A DNA stretch of 64,000 nucleotides. It comes from Brevibacillus migulae (lineage in GTDB: Bacteria > Bacillota > Bacilli > Brevibacillales > Brevibacillaceae). The first letter of the stretch is position 1, and the number at the start of each line of letters is the position of its first letter. The position numbers and the translations under genes were made by a program. The DNA is taken from the NCBI RefSeq assembly GCF_004521915.1, contig NZ_SDKD01000021.1, positions 1 to 64,000 of the forward strand, given 5' to 3'. The notes below the pieces were generated by a model that did not search any database, had not been told where the DNA came from, and saw nothing but the letters and a program-made list of their open reading frames with translations. Of the stretch, positions 35,460 through 43,804 are shown piece by piece.

Positions 35460-35520
35460 GCTCAGGACACTCCTTACGGGAATAAACTCTAGTAAAATGA
35501 AAAAAACTGTCGAAGTTGAT

Positions 35521-35536
35521 GTACTAGGTATAGTGA
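35521..35536 (-). promoter_or_regulatory. NrdR box 1 upstream of nrdA
   Basis: The minus strand reads TCACTATACCTAGTAC, matching 13 of 16 positions of the NrdR consensus ACACWATATNTWGTGT. Its position 62 nt before the nrdA start suggests repression by NrdR-ATP/dATP. Confidence 0.65.
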
Positions 35537-35603
35537 TTAAGTTAACACAAAGAGAGTGAATCAATCAACATATGGGTATGGTATAAATTTTTCGACAAAG
35601 CAA

Positions 35604-35619
35604 ATACTAGATATTGATT
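35604..35619 (-). promoter_or_regulatory. NrdR box 2 upstream of nrdA
   Basis: The minus strand reads AATCAATATCTAGTAT, also 13 of 16 consensus positions. It starts 83 bp from box 1, close to eight helical turns. The remainder of the 383-base gap (35460-35842) shows no gene; the AT-rich part near 35620-35842 holds the promoters of nrdA and trhO. Confidence 0.6.
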
Positions 35620-35842
35620 TTCATCTGAAATCTGTTAATAACATACTCGACGGAAATTGCAAACAGAAATTTCGACATTTTTTTCTTTACTTTCAGCAAA
35701 ACAAGTATCTCCAGCCTCTCCCATAGACAAACGGTGGTGTCATCATGTAAAATATTCTTTCTGTAGAGGATCTTTTTTTCAATATCGAGCGTATTCGTTC
35801 GTTCCTTATATGAAATAACGCAAAACTAGAGGTGATTAACAG

Positions 35843-36778
35843 ATGGAACAAAAACCATACCGTATCTTGCTGTATTACAAATATGTCCCTATTGAAAATC
35901 CAGAAGAATTTGCAGCCGCCCATCTGCAAATGTGTAAAGATATCGGGCTGAAAGGCCGCATTATCGTGGCAGAAGAGGGATTGAACGGTACTGTATCCGG
36001 AACGATTGCGCAAACTGACGAATACATCGCTCAACTCCGCAAAGATCCTCGTTTTGCTGATATGCCGATCAAGATCGATGAAGCAGACGGCCATGCTTTC
36101 AAAAAAATGTTTGTCCGTCACAAGCCTGAGCTCGTGACCTGGCGCTTGGAAGAAAAAGTCGATCCAAACCGTCTGACCGGCAAACATCTGAAACCGGCTG
36201 AGTGGTACGAAATGTTGCAACGCGACGATGTCGTCGTGCTTGATGGCCGCAACGCGTACGAGTATGACATCGGCCATTTCCGCGGTGCCATCCGCCCAGA
36301 GGTCGAATCTTCCCGTGAGTTTCCTGAGTGGATTCGCGAAAACTTCAGCAAGTTCAAAGATAAAAAAGTACTTACCTACTGCACAGGCGGTATTCGCTGC
36401 GAAGTATTATCCGGCATCCTGCTGCGCGAAGGCTTCGAAGAGGTTTACCAGCTTGATGGCGGGATTGTCACTTACGGAAAAGATCCGGAAGTAAAAGGTC
36501 AACTGTTTGATGGAAAATGCTACGTGTTTGATGAGCGCATCTCCGTTCCGATCAACCAAGTAGAAGATGTTGTGGTCGGCACTTGCTACCACTGCGGCAA
36601 GAAGGAAGACAGATATGTGAACTGCGCCAATCCGGAGTGCAACCTGCAGCATATCGTCTGCCCTGAGTGCGAAATCGAGCATAAACGTTCCTGCTCCAAA
36701 GAATGCGAGGAGCATCCGCGCAACCGATACATCGAAGAGCAAAAATTATTGGAAGAACAAAAGCTGCAGCAAGCGTAA
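35843..36778 (+). CDS. trhO: tRNA uridine(34) hydroxylase (rhodanese-like, TrhO)
   Basis: This 311-residue protein matches the TrhO/YceA (UPF0176) family that makes 5-hydroxyuridine at tRNA position 34 using molecular oxygen. It has an N-terminal ferredoxin-like domain with [12 protein letters not shown], a rhodanese domain with active-site loop [10 protein letters not shown] (Cys about 181), and a C-terminal Cys-rich tail ([36 protein letters not shown]) that probably binds zinc. The ATG follows AGGTGATTAAC. It is alone, followed by a terminator. Confidence 0.93.
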   Translation: MEQKPYRILLYYKYVPIENPEEFAAAHLQMCKDIGLKGRIIVAEEGLNGTVSGTIAQTDEYIAQLRKDPRFADMPIKIDEADGHAFKKMFVRHKPELVTWRLEEKVDPNRLTGKHLKPAEWYEMLQRDDVVVLDGRNAYEYDIGHFRGAIRPEVESSREFPEWIRENFSKFKDKKVLTYCTGGIRCEVLSGILLREGFEEVYQLDGGIVTYGKDPEVKGQLFDGKCYVFDERISVPINQVEDVVVGTCYHCGKKEDRYVNCANPECNLQHIVCPECEIEHKRSCSKECEEHPRNRYIEEQKLLEEQKLQQA

Positions 36779-36794
36779 TCTCATAACCACCATT

Positions 36795-36830
36795 AAGGCT
36801 CCGTCCCTACTCGACGGAGCCTTTGTTATT
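36795..36830 (+). terminator. Terminator after trhO
   Basis: AAGGCTCCGTC pairs with GACGGAGCCTT, followed by TGTTATT. Confidence 0.85.
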
Positions 36831-36945
36831 ACTACAGCAGTAAATCCCCTCCCCTCTCCACACTTTCATAGTTCTTTTCCTCTTTTTTCATGGAATGAAT
36901 GTGGTATGCTCGTTACAAGATCGATTTGGACAAGGAGAGAGCCGA

Positions 36946-38400
36946 ATGAATGATCAATGGCTGGTGGAAGCAACGATTGCGCAAGTTCAGGAAAAGATGG
37001 CGAACGGAGAACTCTCTGCACGTGATTTGGTCCTCTTTTATATGAAACAAGCCGCTGTCTACGATAAAGCTGGCGTCCATTTGAACGCGATCCTCGAATG
37101 GAATCCGGATGCCTTCCAAATCGCAGAAGCGCTTGATCAAGAGCGCAAGCTGCGCGGCCCTCGGGGACCTATGCACGGGATTCCCGTCCTGATCAAGGAT
37201 AATATCGATACGGCAGACAAGATGCATACGAGTGCAGGCTCTCTGGCCTTGGCCCATTCTTATGCGGCAAAGGATGCGTATGTCGTAGAACGGCTTCGCG
37301 AGGCAGGGGCCGTTATCCTAGGCAAAACTAATCTGACGGAATTCGCCAATTTCATGACCGATCATATGCCGAATGGATATAGCTCACGCGGAGGTCAGGT
37401 TCGAAATTCATATGGCCCGGGGATTTTCGATACTGGGGGCTCTAGCTCGGGTTCGGGGGTGGCTGTAGCGGCAAACCTGGCCATGGTCGCAGTCGGTACG
37501 GAAACTTCCGGCTCCATTTTGAGTCCAGCCAGCTCCAATTCGGTGGTAGGAATCAAACCGACAGTCGGGCTCATCAGCCGAAGCGGCATCATTCCGATTT
37601 CTTTCAGACAAGACACTGCAGGTCCCATGGCCCGTACCGTCGCAGATGCAGCCATACTGCTCGGCGCCATGACAGGAGTCGATCAAGCTGATCCGGTGAC
37701 AGCTGCCAGCATCGGCCGAGCGTATACGGACTACACCCCCTTTCTCGACCCTCAGGGGTTAGCAGGTGCTCGTCTGGGAATTGCCCGCCCCGTCTATTAT
37801 GATGATCTGGATAAGGATCAGCTCGCTTTGATGGAGCTGGCCATTCAGACACTCTCCCAACAGGGGGCAACTGTGATTGATCCGGTCACCATCCCGTCCT
37901 CCTCCCGGCTAACTCCGGACATGGCCGTAATGCTTCACGAGTTCAAACCCGCCCTGAACGCTTATTTGCGAGCTCTTCCCGATCATTGGCCGATCCACAG
38001 CTTGCAGGATGTCATACGTTTCAATGAGGAGCATGCCGAACAAGCTCTTCGCTATGGGCAGAGCATTCTGGAACAAGCGGAAGCCACAAGCGGGACGCTA
38101 ACCGAACCGGCCTATCTGGAAAGCAGGGCGCGGGATCTGTACGATTCACAAACGGACGGGATCGACGCAGCGCTTGTCGAGCACGGACTGGATGCTCTGG
38201 TCTTTCCAGCCAACTACGGTGCGGGAATCGCTGCAAAAGCGGGATATCCTTCTATAACCGTACCAGCCGGCTATACGCCAGAGGGAAAACCGCTGGGGAT
38301 CACGTTTACCGGGAAGGCCTACAGTGAGCCTCAGCTGATCCGCATCGCTTATGCATACGAGCAAGCCACTCAGCATCGTGTACCGCCAAAGCTGGTGTAA
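36946..38400 (+). CDS. Amidase signature family amidohydrolase
   Basis: This 484-residue protein has the complete Ser-cisSer-Lys amidase triad: Lys in IPVLIKDNIDTADKM, the glycine/serine-rich GGSSSGSGVAVAANLAMVAVGTETSGSI region with the cis-Ser and nucleophile Ser, and the FVDN/IKPTVGL surroundings. No GatB/GatC genes are nearby and the sequence is closer to general amidases than to GatA, so it probably hydrolyses a small-molecule amide. The frame opens at 36895; ATG 36946 is preceded by AAGGAGAG. Confidence 0.9.
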   Translation: MNDQWLVEATIAQVQEKMANGELSARDLVLFYMKQAAVYDKAGVHLNAILEWNPDAFQIAEALDQERKLRGPRGPMHGIPVLIKDNIDTADKMHTSAGSLALAHSYAAKDAYVVERLREAGAVILGKTNLTEFANFMTDHMPNGYSSRGGQVRNSYGPGIFDTGGSSSGSGVAVAANLAMVAVGTETSGSILSPASSNSVVGIKPTVGLISRSGIIPISFRQDTAGPMARTVADAAILLGAMTGVDQADPVTAASIGRAYTDYTPFLDPQGLAGARLGIARPVYYDDLDKDQLALMELAIQTLSQQGATVIDPVTIPSSSRLTPDMAVMLHEFKPALNAYLRALPDHWPIHSLQDVIRFNEEHAEQALRYGQSILEQAEATSGTLTEPAYLESRARDLYDSQTDGIDAALVEHGLDALVFPANYGAGIAAKAGYPSITVPAGYTPEGKPLGITFTGKAYSEPQLIRIAYAYEQATQHRVPPKLV

Positions 38401-38404
38401 ACAC

Positions 38405-38444
38405 ACAAAAAAGGAAGCGCCACTGGGGTGCTTCCTTCTTTTTG
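38405..38444. terminator. Bidirectional terminator
   Basis: AAGGAAGC pairs with GCTTCCTT, with A and T runs on opposite sides, between the convergent amidase and ABC-F genes. Confidence 0.87.
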
Positions 38445-38472
38445 CGTACTTTTATGAGACGATCGTTTTTCT

Positions 38473-39951
38473 CTAGAGTTGTACTACCTTAGTAGCGATG
38501 TTTTTGCAGAACTCACTGTCATGCTCCACGAAAAGAATGGTAGGTGTATATTCGAGCAGCAGCTCTTCAATCTGCATCCGCGAAATCACATCGATAAAAT
38601 TAAGCGGTTCATCCCAAATGTACAAATGAGCATTCTCACAAAGACTTTTCGCAATCAGCACTTTCTTTTTTTGCCCGCCGCTAAAAGCGGACATATCCTT
38701 TTCAAATTGTATGCGGGAGAAATCGAGTTTTCTTAGAATCGATTTAAATAGGCTTTCATCGATTCCATGGTCTCTCGCGTAATCCGTCAGGCTCCCTTGC
38801 AAATGAGAGGTGTCCTGGGACACATAGGAGATTTTCAGCTGGCTCCCCCTTCTGAAAGTGCCCGTATGCTGGATCTCCTCTCCACATATCAGTTTGATGA
38901 TGCTTGATTTTCCGGAGCCATTTTTCCCTGCAAGCGCAATTCGCTCCCCTTGCCCGATCGTAAAGCTTACATCTGCACAAACCGGCTTCTCCCCGTAAAA
39001 AATCGACACATGCTCAAGCTCTACAAGCTGGTTTTTATGGTAGGTCAGCTGGGAAATCTTTAAGCTGTCCTGGTTTTCAATGTTTTTCAGGAGCTTCGCT
39101 TTTTCCTCGATCGCGGAATGCTGTCTTTGCTCGATTGATTTCGAGCGTTTCATCATCTTGGCAGCCTTATGGCCAACATACCCTTTATCAACCTTGGAAC
39201 CGGAATTTAGGGTGCCATTTTTGGTTTTTTCCACTTCGTGGGACCAGTGGTTTGTGCGCTTTGCAGATTCGGACAAGCGTTTAATGTCCTTCTTCAGCCT
39301 TTCATTCTCGGCAAACTCAAACTGATCCTGCCTTTTTTTATTTTCCCACCACTCGGAGAACGTCCCTTTTTGTACCTCGATATTGGTCTTATTAATGGAA
39401 AGGATGTGATCGACGCAGTTATCCAGGAATGCTCTGTCATGGGATACCAGAATAAAGCCGCTTTTGGTATCGAGATAATCACTGACAAGCTTTCTTGCAT
39501 GCATATCCAGGTGATTGGTCGGTTCATCAATGAGCAGAAAGCTGTTTTCCTTCAAAAACAACGCAGCCAGCATCACCTTCGTCTGCTCTCCATTGGACAA
39601 AGTAGCAAAAGGCCGATACAGCACATCTTCGGACACCTTCAATAAGGAAAGTTCGCGCATCAGTTCCCAATGATGGTAGTCGGTAAGGATGCCCTCGATG
39701 ACGTCTAGGGTATTCTGTTCCTTGTTCTCCACCGGAAAAGGAAAGTATTCAAATTGGACATTGGCCGAGATCTTACCGCTGTATTCATAGTTCCCCAGCA
39801 ACAAATGAAGGAAGGTCGTCTTCCCTCTCCCGTTTCTTCCCGTAAATCCCAATTTCCAATCAGTATCGATCTGGAAGCTTACGTCTTCAAAGATGTTATC
39901 AAAACTGCCCTCATAGGCAAATGTCAGGTTGGTCACTTGGATTAATGACAT
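38473..39951 (-). CDS. Lsa-type ABC-F ribosomal protection protein
   Basis: This 492-residue protein has two ATPase domains and no membrane span. Domain 1: Walker A GRNGRGKTT, signature LSNGEQTK, Walker B FLLIDEPTNHLD. An interdomain linker of about 80 residues, Lys/Glu-rich, spans roughly 180-290. Domain 2: Walker A GKNGSGKSS, signature FSGGQKKK, Walker B IWDEPLNFID. The length and the WDEPLNFID variant match Lsa proteins, which displace lincosamides, pleuromutilins and streptogramin A from the ribosome. The start is ATG 39951 after GGGGGATGATTTG. Expression is probably attenuated by the leader. Confidence 0.9.
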   Translation of the reverse strand: MSLIQVTNLTFAYEGSFDNIFEDVSFQIDTDWKLGFTGRNGRGKTTFLHLLLGNYEYSGKISANVQFEYFPFPVENKEQNTLDVIEGILTDYHHWELMRELSLLKVSEDVLYRPFATLSNGEQTKVMLAALFLKENSFLLIDEPTNHLDMHARKLVSDYLDTKSGFILVSHDRAFLDNCVDHILSINKTNIEVQKGTFSEWWENKKRQDQFEFAENERLKKDIKRLSESAKRTNHWSHEVEKTKNGTLNSGSKVDKGYVGHKAAKMMKRSKSIEQRQHSAIEEKAKLLKNIENQDSLKISQLTYHKNQLVELEHVSIFYGEKPVCADVSFTIGQGERIALAGKNGSGKSSIIKLICGEEIQHTGTFRRGSQLKISYVSQDTSHLQGSLTDYARDHGIDESLFKSILRKLDFSRIQFEKDMSAFSGGQKKKVLIAKSLCENAHLYIWDEPLNFIDVISRMQIEELLLEYTPTILFVEHDSEFCKNIATKVVQL

Positions 39952-39979
39952 CAAATCATCCCCCTGTATGAAAAATAAA

Positions 39980-40099
39980 GAGCTGCAAGAAAGTTACTTT
40001 CTCGCAGCTCAAATACATACAGCAAATCTAACGCCACACGGTGGAGTTAGATAAGGACATATCCGTCTGAGTGAAAAGTGTAGTAACTTTCTTGCACAT
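39980..40099 (-). promoter_or_regulatory. Transcription attenuator upstream of the ABC-F gene
   Basis: On the minus strand GAGCTGCGAGAAAG / CTTTCTTGCAGCTC (40010-39980) forms a 14-bp terminator stem followed by TTTATTTTTC. The segment at 40096-40082, TGCAAGAAAGTTACT, is perfectly complementary over 15 nt to the 3' arm of that stem and would form an antiterminator. Between them lies a TCTAAC...GTTAGA hairpin (40051-40027) covering the end of a leader open reading frame. Arrangement of this sort is known for drug-sensing leaders of ABC-F genes. Confidence 0.82.
40028..40060 (-). CDS. Leader peptide upstream of the ABC-F gene
   Basis: ATG 40060 to TAG 40028 would encode MSLSNSTVWR. An in-frame ATG at 40099 would extend it to 23 codons, covering the antiterminator strand itself. 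Neither start has a strong ribosome site. The position inside the attenuator, with the last codons buried in a hairpin, suggests ribosome stalling on this peptide tunes the terminator. Confidence 0.5.
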   Translation of the reverse strand: MSLSNSTVWR

Positions 40100-40249
40100 A
40101 AAGAATAAAACAAGCGAAATAACGATCGCTTTTGTTGTTTTATACCTTCATTAGCAAGAAAAATCCATTACACGTTTCAACTCCATTCATGAAATTACAA
40201 GTATTTTACCATACGCGATGATTGAATGCAACCGAAAGACTCACCGGTA

Positions 40250-40285
40250 AAATGGCTCCGTCCAGTGTCCGGTGAAGCCACTCCC
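40250..40285 (-). terminator. Possible terminator after the YheC/D-type gene
   Basis: On the minus strand TGGCTTCACCG pairs with CGGAGCCA with a loop of nine bases, followed by TTTTA. The T run is short. Confidence 0.5.
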
Positions 40286-40305
40286 TTTTATCATGCCTGA
40301 CCTAT

Positions 40306-41376
40306 CTACTCTGTACTCGCCACATGCATGGCGTACTGCAGCGGCTTTCGTATCGCCTGACGATAGAGAGCCAACTGTCCGAGCTCCTTGAAAATTTCTC
40401 TGCCTGGCTTCGGATTCACTTCGATTAGCCAGACACGGCCATCCCGATCGACTCCAATATCCAGCCCCAGCTCCAGCATTCGCCCAAAATGATTCTCGAT
40501 GGTGGCTGCGGTCTGATACCCAAGCTTTTCACACTCAGCGACGATTTCCTTTGCTCTTTCTTCGTTGAATCTTGCAGCCAGAAACCGGGTCGAATCAACC
40601 GCTGTCCCGCCTCCGTGGAGATTGGAGGTTGCACTTTGTTGACCACCTACGCGGATCCCGTGACCTGTGATCGACCATACGCCATCTTGATTTTTTTGCA
40701 GGAGGAGCCGCATATCCACCGATCTTCCTGGTTTCAAATCAAGCGCAAGACCTTGCTGGATTATATAATAACCGCGATTGACCCAGCGCTCGACCTTTGT
40801 GAGTAAGGAAGGCTGGCTGTTCGTTCGAATGGAACGCTTCACGCGGTTATGATCCCGTCCCAGCAGATGATAGCCTTCCTCTGTCCGTTCGATCTTCAAT
40901 ATTCCCCTGCCGCCTGTACCGTTGACTGGTTTCACATACAGCTGTGAGTGCTTCCGCAGCATGCTGCGGAGTGTCGCCTTTTGAAATAATTGCGTATCAG
41001 GCAGCCATGGATGCATCCGTTCATCCTTGATCAGAACTTGATGTACCTTCCATTTGTTGGCCAGTCGGTTATTGGTATACGGAAACAGTTTTCTTCTGCG
41101 AAAGGCTACATAGCGTTGAAAAGCGGCTGTCGGCGAATACCGGTAGCGATCGATCACTACATCGGGCCAGGTGATTTTGCGTCGGATCCATCCCTTTGCT
41201 CCTGCAGGGACATAGCCATAGATGCTGCGGCTGCCGACATCCACATCCTGCGGGGCAAAAAGGAACACCTGACAACCAAGACGCGCACCTTCATGAATCA
41301 ATTGCCGGAAGTATCGAGGCTCGGAAAATCGGCTTCCCACCCGCGAGGTCAAGATCCCAATCCTTACTTTGTTCAT
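40306..41376 (-). CDS. YheC/YheD family ATP-grasp protein (spore coat associated)
   Basis: This 356-residue protein resembles the YheC/YheD 'endospore coat-associated' group. It has an N-terminal domain beginning VRIGILTSRVGSRFSEPRYF, an ATP-grasp core with the P-loop-like LYVKPVNGTGGRGILKIER and the metal-binding end WLIEVNPKPGREIF. No substrate is known; ATP-grasp enzymes join a carboxylate to an amine or thiol. It suggests a spore-forming host. It is the last gene after the pseudouridine synthase on this strand, with an 80-base gap. Confidence 0.88.
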   Translation of the reverse strand: MNKVRIGILTSRVGSRFSEPRYFRQLIHEGARLGCQVFLFAPQDVDVGSRSIYGYVPAGAKGWIRRKITWPDVVIDRYRYSPTAAFQRYVAFRRRKLFPYTNNRLANKWKVHQVLIKDERMHPWLPDTQLFQKATLRSMLRKHSQLYVKPVNGTGGRGILKIERTEEGYHLLGRDHNRVKRSIRTNSQPSLLTKVERWVNRGYYIIQQGLALDLKPGRSVDMRLLLQKNQDGVWSITGHGIRVGGQQSATSNLHGGGTAVDSTRFLAARFNEERAKEIVAECEKLGYQTAATIENHFGRMLELGLDIGVDRDGRVWLIEVNPKPGREIFKELGQLALYRQAIRKPLQYAMHVASTE

Positions 41377-41456
41377 TTCAACACCCTCTTGGCGTTTCTC
41401 ACTGCAGTCTATTCACGCCGGAGGTGAAATGCGTATCGGGTAGCGGATTTTCTTCG

Positions 41457-42368
41457 CTACCCTTCCAACTGTCGTTCTAACCGAAGCATTTCTTCGGGAA
41501 GCGGGCAATCCACCCGGATGCTTTTCTCGCCAAAGGGATGTACAAGCTGCAGGTTCACTGCATGAAGGGCTTGTCTGGCAATACCCAACGGTTTTCCTCC
41601 ATACAAGGCATCTCCCAACAATGGATGCCCGAGGTACGATAAATGGACCCGGATTTGATGTGTACGGCCCGTATCGAGGACACATTCGACCTTGGCGGCA
41701 TCGGCATATTGATTGATTACCTGATAATGCGTAATCGCCGGATCTCCCCCTGGGCTTACTCTGCGCCTCGTTGGGTGATGCCGGTCTTTCCCAATTGGAG
41801 CGTTGATGGTGCCGGACTTTTTGGTGAAGCGCCCATGCACAAAAGCGAGATAGGTCCGTTTGATTAGGCTCAATCGCAAGCGCTCATCTAATAAAGCGGA
41901 AGATAATGCATGTTTGGCGTATAGGACCGCTCCTGATGTTTCCTGATCGAGCCGGTGCACATGCCGCACCTTTGCTTGGATTCCCTGCTGCAGGAAATAT
42001 CCGGATACCAGATGGTCAAGCGTCTGGCGATGCGCTTTCTCGGTCGGGTGAAGCAGCAGTCCCGCGGGTTTGTTTACAATGAGCAGATGATCATCCTCAT
42101 AGAGCACCTCGAGCTTTCCCGTAACCGGTTCTATTCCCAACGGCTCAGGCAGGCATACGCGCATCCTTATCTCTTGCCCCGCTTCTGTCACGGTATGCTG
42201 TGCGACGGGTGAACCCTGCAGCAATACCTCTTTTTGTTGAAAGAGCAAATGCACGGTTTTCTTGGGCAATCTCCATTTTTCACGCAAAAGAATGCCGAGC
42301 TGCATCCCTGCATCCTCGGCACCCAAAATTCCCGACAACCATTCTCCTGTTTTCACACACGCAATCAT
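41457..42368 (-). CDS. RluD/RluA-type RNA pseudouridine synthase
   Basis: This 303-residue enzyme isomerises uridine to pseudouridine in rRNA or tRNA. The catalytic Asp is in VHRLDQETSGAVLYAK (about residue 142), the family's LLIVNKPAGLLLHPT and GRTHQIRVHLSYLGHPLLGDALYGG segments are present. The N terminus carries a degenerate S4-like region (GILLREKWRLPKKTVHLLFQ). The exact target site cannot be told. A GGGTAGCG/CGCTACCC hairpin overlaps its stop codon. Confidence 0.92.
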   Translation of the reverse strand: MIACVKTGEWLSGILGAEDAGMQLGILLREKWRLPKKTVHLLFQQKEVLLQGSPVAQHTVTEAGQEIRMRVCLPEPLGIEPVTGKLEVLYEDDHLLIVNKPAGLLLHPTEKAHRQTLDHLVSGYFLQQGIQAKVRHVHRLDQETSGAVLYAKHALSSALLDERLRLSLIKRTYLAFVHGRFTKKSGTINAPIGKDRHHPTRRRVSPGGDPAITHYQVINQYADAAKVECVLDTGRTHQIRVHLSYLGHPLLGDALYGGKPLGIARQALHAVNLQLVHPFGEKSIRVDCPLPEEMLRLERQLEG

Positions 42369-42380
42369 CGGCTGTCTTCC

Positions 42381-42728
42381 TTACTGTTGTTGGAGTGTTT
42401 CACTGACCTGGACGACGCGGTCCAAGAATTGTTCGATTTCTTCACGGCTTTTGCCCAATTTGCTGACAAAACGGATCAGTTCATTGCCTTTTTGAAAAGC
42501 GATAAAGCTCGGAATGCCAAACACATCGTATTTTTGCCCTAAATCCGGCAGGGTATCACGATTTACCGCGATCATGTCGATCTTATCTTTATAGTTTTCT
42601 TCCACTTCTGGCATGAACGGATCGATCCGGTGACAATCCGGACACCAATCGGTGAAAAACTTTACGACAACCGGCTTTTCGGATTGAATCGCTTCTTGAA
42701 AATCGCTTTCTGTCTTTACCTCTCTCAT
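42381..42728 (-). CDS. Thioredoxin-family protein (CPDC active site)
   Basis: This 115-residue cytoplasmic protein has a thioredoxin fold with active site WCPDC ([18 protein letters not shown]) rather than WCGPC, and the cis-Pro in [12 protein letters not shown]. The CPDC variant suggests a specialised reductase or bacillithiol-type role rather than bulk thioredoxin. The frame extends to 42824, but ATG 42728 has AAAGGATGG upstream. It sits 12 nt before the pseudouridine synthase gene and 76 nt after the LysR gene. Confidence 0.88.
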   Translation of the reverse strand: MREVKTESDFQEAIQSEKPVVVKFFTDWCPDCHRIDPFMPEVEENYKDKIDMIAVNRDTLPDLGQKYDVFGIPSFIAFQKGNELIRFVSKLGKSREEIEQFLDRVVQVSETLQQQ

Positions 42729-42804
42729 AGAAACCATCCTTTCACGATCTTTGTCATAGTGTATCACAAGCAGCCAATCTTGTCGCATGTCCGCAACCTG
42801 GCGA

Positions 42805-43692
42805 TTACACTTTGGTCCCGACACGCACCAGCATATCCATAAAGGCTTTCACCGGCTTGGACAAATGTCGGTCGCGCCGATATGCCACCACCAATGTCCG
42901 CTCGGGACGGGTCGCCAACCGGACATAGGCCGGTCTCGCGCTGGTACGCCCGGCAGCCGTGATCATGGCTGGCGCGAAGGAAATACCCATGCCAGCTGCC
43001 ACCAATGATTGTACGGTGTGGATGTTGCTGCTTTCAAACACGATCTTCGGACGAAACCCGGCTTGCTCACACAGCGTCAGGGTAATTTGCCGGAAGCCTT
43101 GCCCTTCTTTCAATAAAATAAAGGGCTGATCGGCCAGATCCGACAGTTCAACCTCCTGTGCGCTGGCTAGCGGATGCTCGGGCGGCAGCGCAAGGTAGAT
43201 TTCCTCCCGTATCGCTGGCTCGACAGCCAGAGACGGCTCGGAAATGGGCATCGTCAGCAGACTCACATCAATGATCCCTCTAGCCAGCAGCTGTTCCAAC
43301 TGACTTGATCTTTCCTCTACAAGCTGAAGCTCAACCCCCGGATACATCCGTGAAAATTCGGAGATGACCTCGGGCAGCACATATTCACCGGTAATCGGCA
43401 GGCTCCCTACAAAAAGTCTCCCGCTCTCCCCTTGTGCGTAAGAACGCATTTCGCGTTCCAGTCCCTCCACCTGATCCATGATCTGACTGGCCACCTGAAC
43501 AAAGCGGGCTCCTGCATCCGTCAGCTCCACATGCTGCGGCAGACGGTGAAAGAGCTGCACATCAAACATTTTTTCCAGCTTGGCGATTTGCTGGCTTAAT
43601 GACGGCTGCGCCAGATGCAAGCGCTCGGCCGCGCGGGAAAAGCTGTGTTCCTGAGCGACAGCCAGTACATAGCGAATTTGTCGAAACTCCAT
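42805..43692 (-). CDS. LysR-family regulator, likely of leuCD
   Basis: This 295-residue regulator has a winged helix-turn-helix with [22 protein letters not shown] and a C-terminal effector domain ([27 protein letters not shown]). It is divergent from leuCD, with a 112-base gap that holds paired CTATAG boxes, so it probably controls both itself and leuCD, perhaps with a branched-chain pathway intermediate as co-inducer. The ATG at 43692 has GGAGG six nucleotides upstream. Confidence 0.9.
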   Translation of the reverse strand: MEFRQIRYVLAVAQEHSFSRAAERLHLAQPSLSQQIAKLEKMFDVQLFHRLPQHVELTDAGARFVQVASQIMDQVEGLEREMRSYAQGESGRLFVGSLPITGEYVLPEVISEFSRMYPGVELQLVEERSSQLEQLLARGIIDVSLLTMPISEPSLAVEPAIREEIYLALPPEHPLASAQEVELSDLADQPFILLKEGQGFRQITLTLCEQAGFRPKIVFESSNIHTVQSLVAAGMGISFAPAMITAAGRTSARPAYVRLATRPERTLVVAYRRDRHLSKPVKAFMDMLVRVGTKV

Positions 43693-43713
43693 CCTGAACC
43701 TCCATAACAATAT

Positions 43714-43769
43714 CCTATAGCCTCTATAATTATTATATCTTTGACCTATAGCCTTTGCCATGGTACAAC
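43714..43769. promoter_or_regulatory. Paired CCTATAGCCT boxes and leuC promoter
   Basis: Two identical CCTATAGCCT copies (43714-43723, 43745-43754) start 31 bp apart, three helical turns. The plus-strand promoter TTGACC (43741-43746), 17 nt, TACAAC (43764-43769) places them near -60 and -30 of leuC, the usual LysR recognition and activation positions. Confidence 0.65.
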
Positions 43770-43804
43770 TCTATAAAAGAGAAAGTAATGAGGAGGAATT
43801 CTAC

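Noticed and set aside
35540-35600. Possible third NrdR box (ACACAAAGAGAGTGAA)
   Set aside because: The central AT core and right arm of the consensus are missing.
41438-41460. GGGTAGCG/CGCTACCC hairpin over the stop codon of the pseudouridine synthase
   Set aside because: There is no T run on either strand, so I do not call it a terminator; too little to assign a regulatory role.
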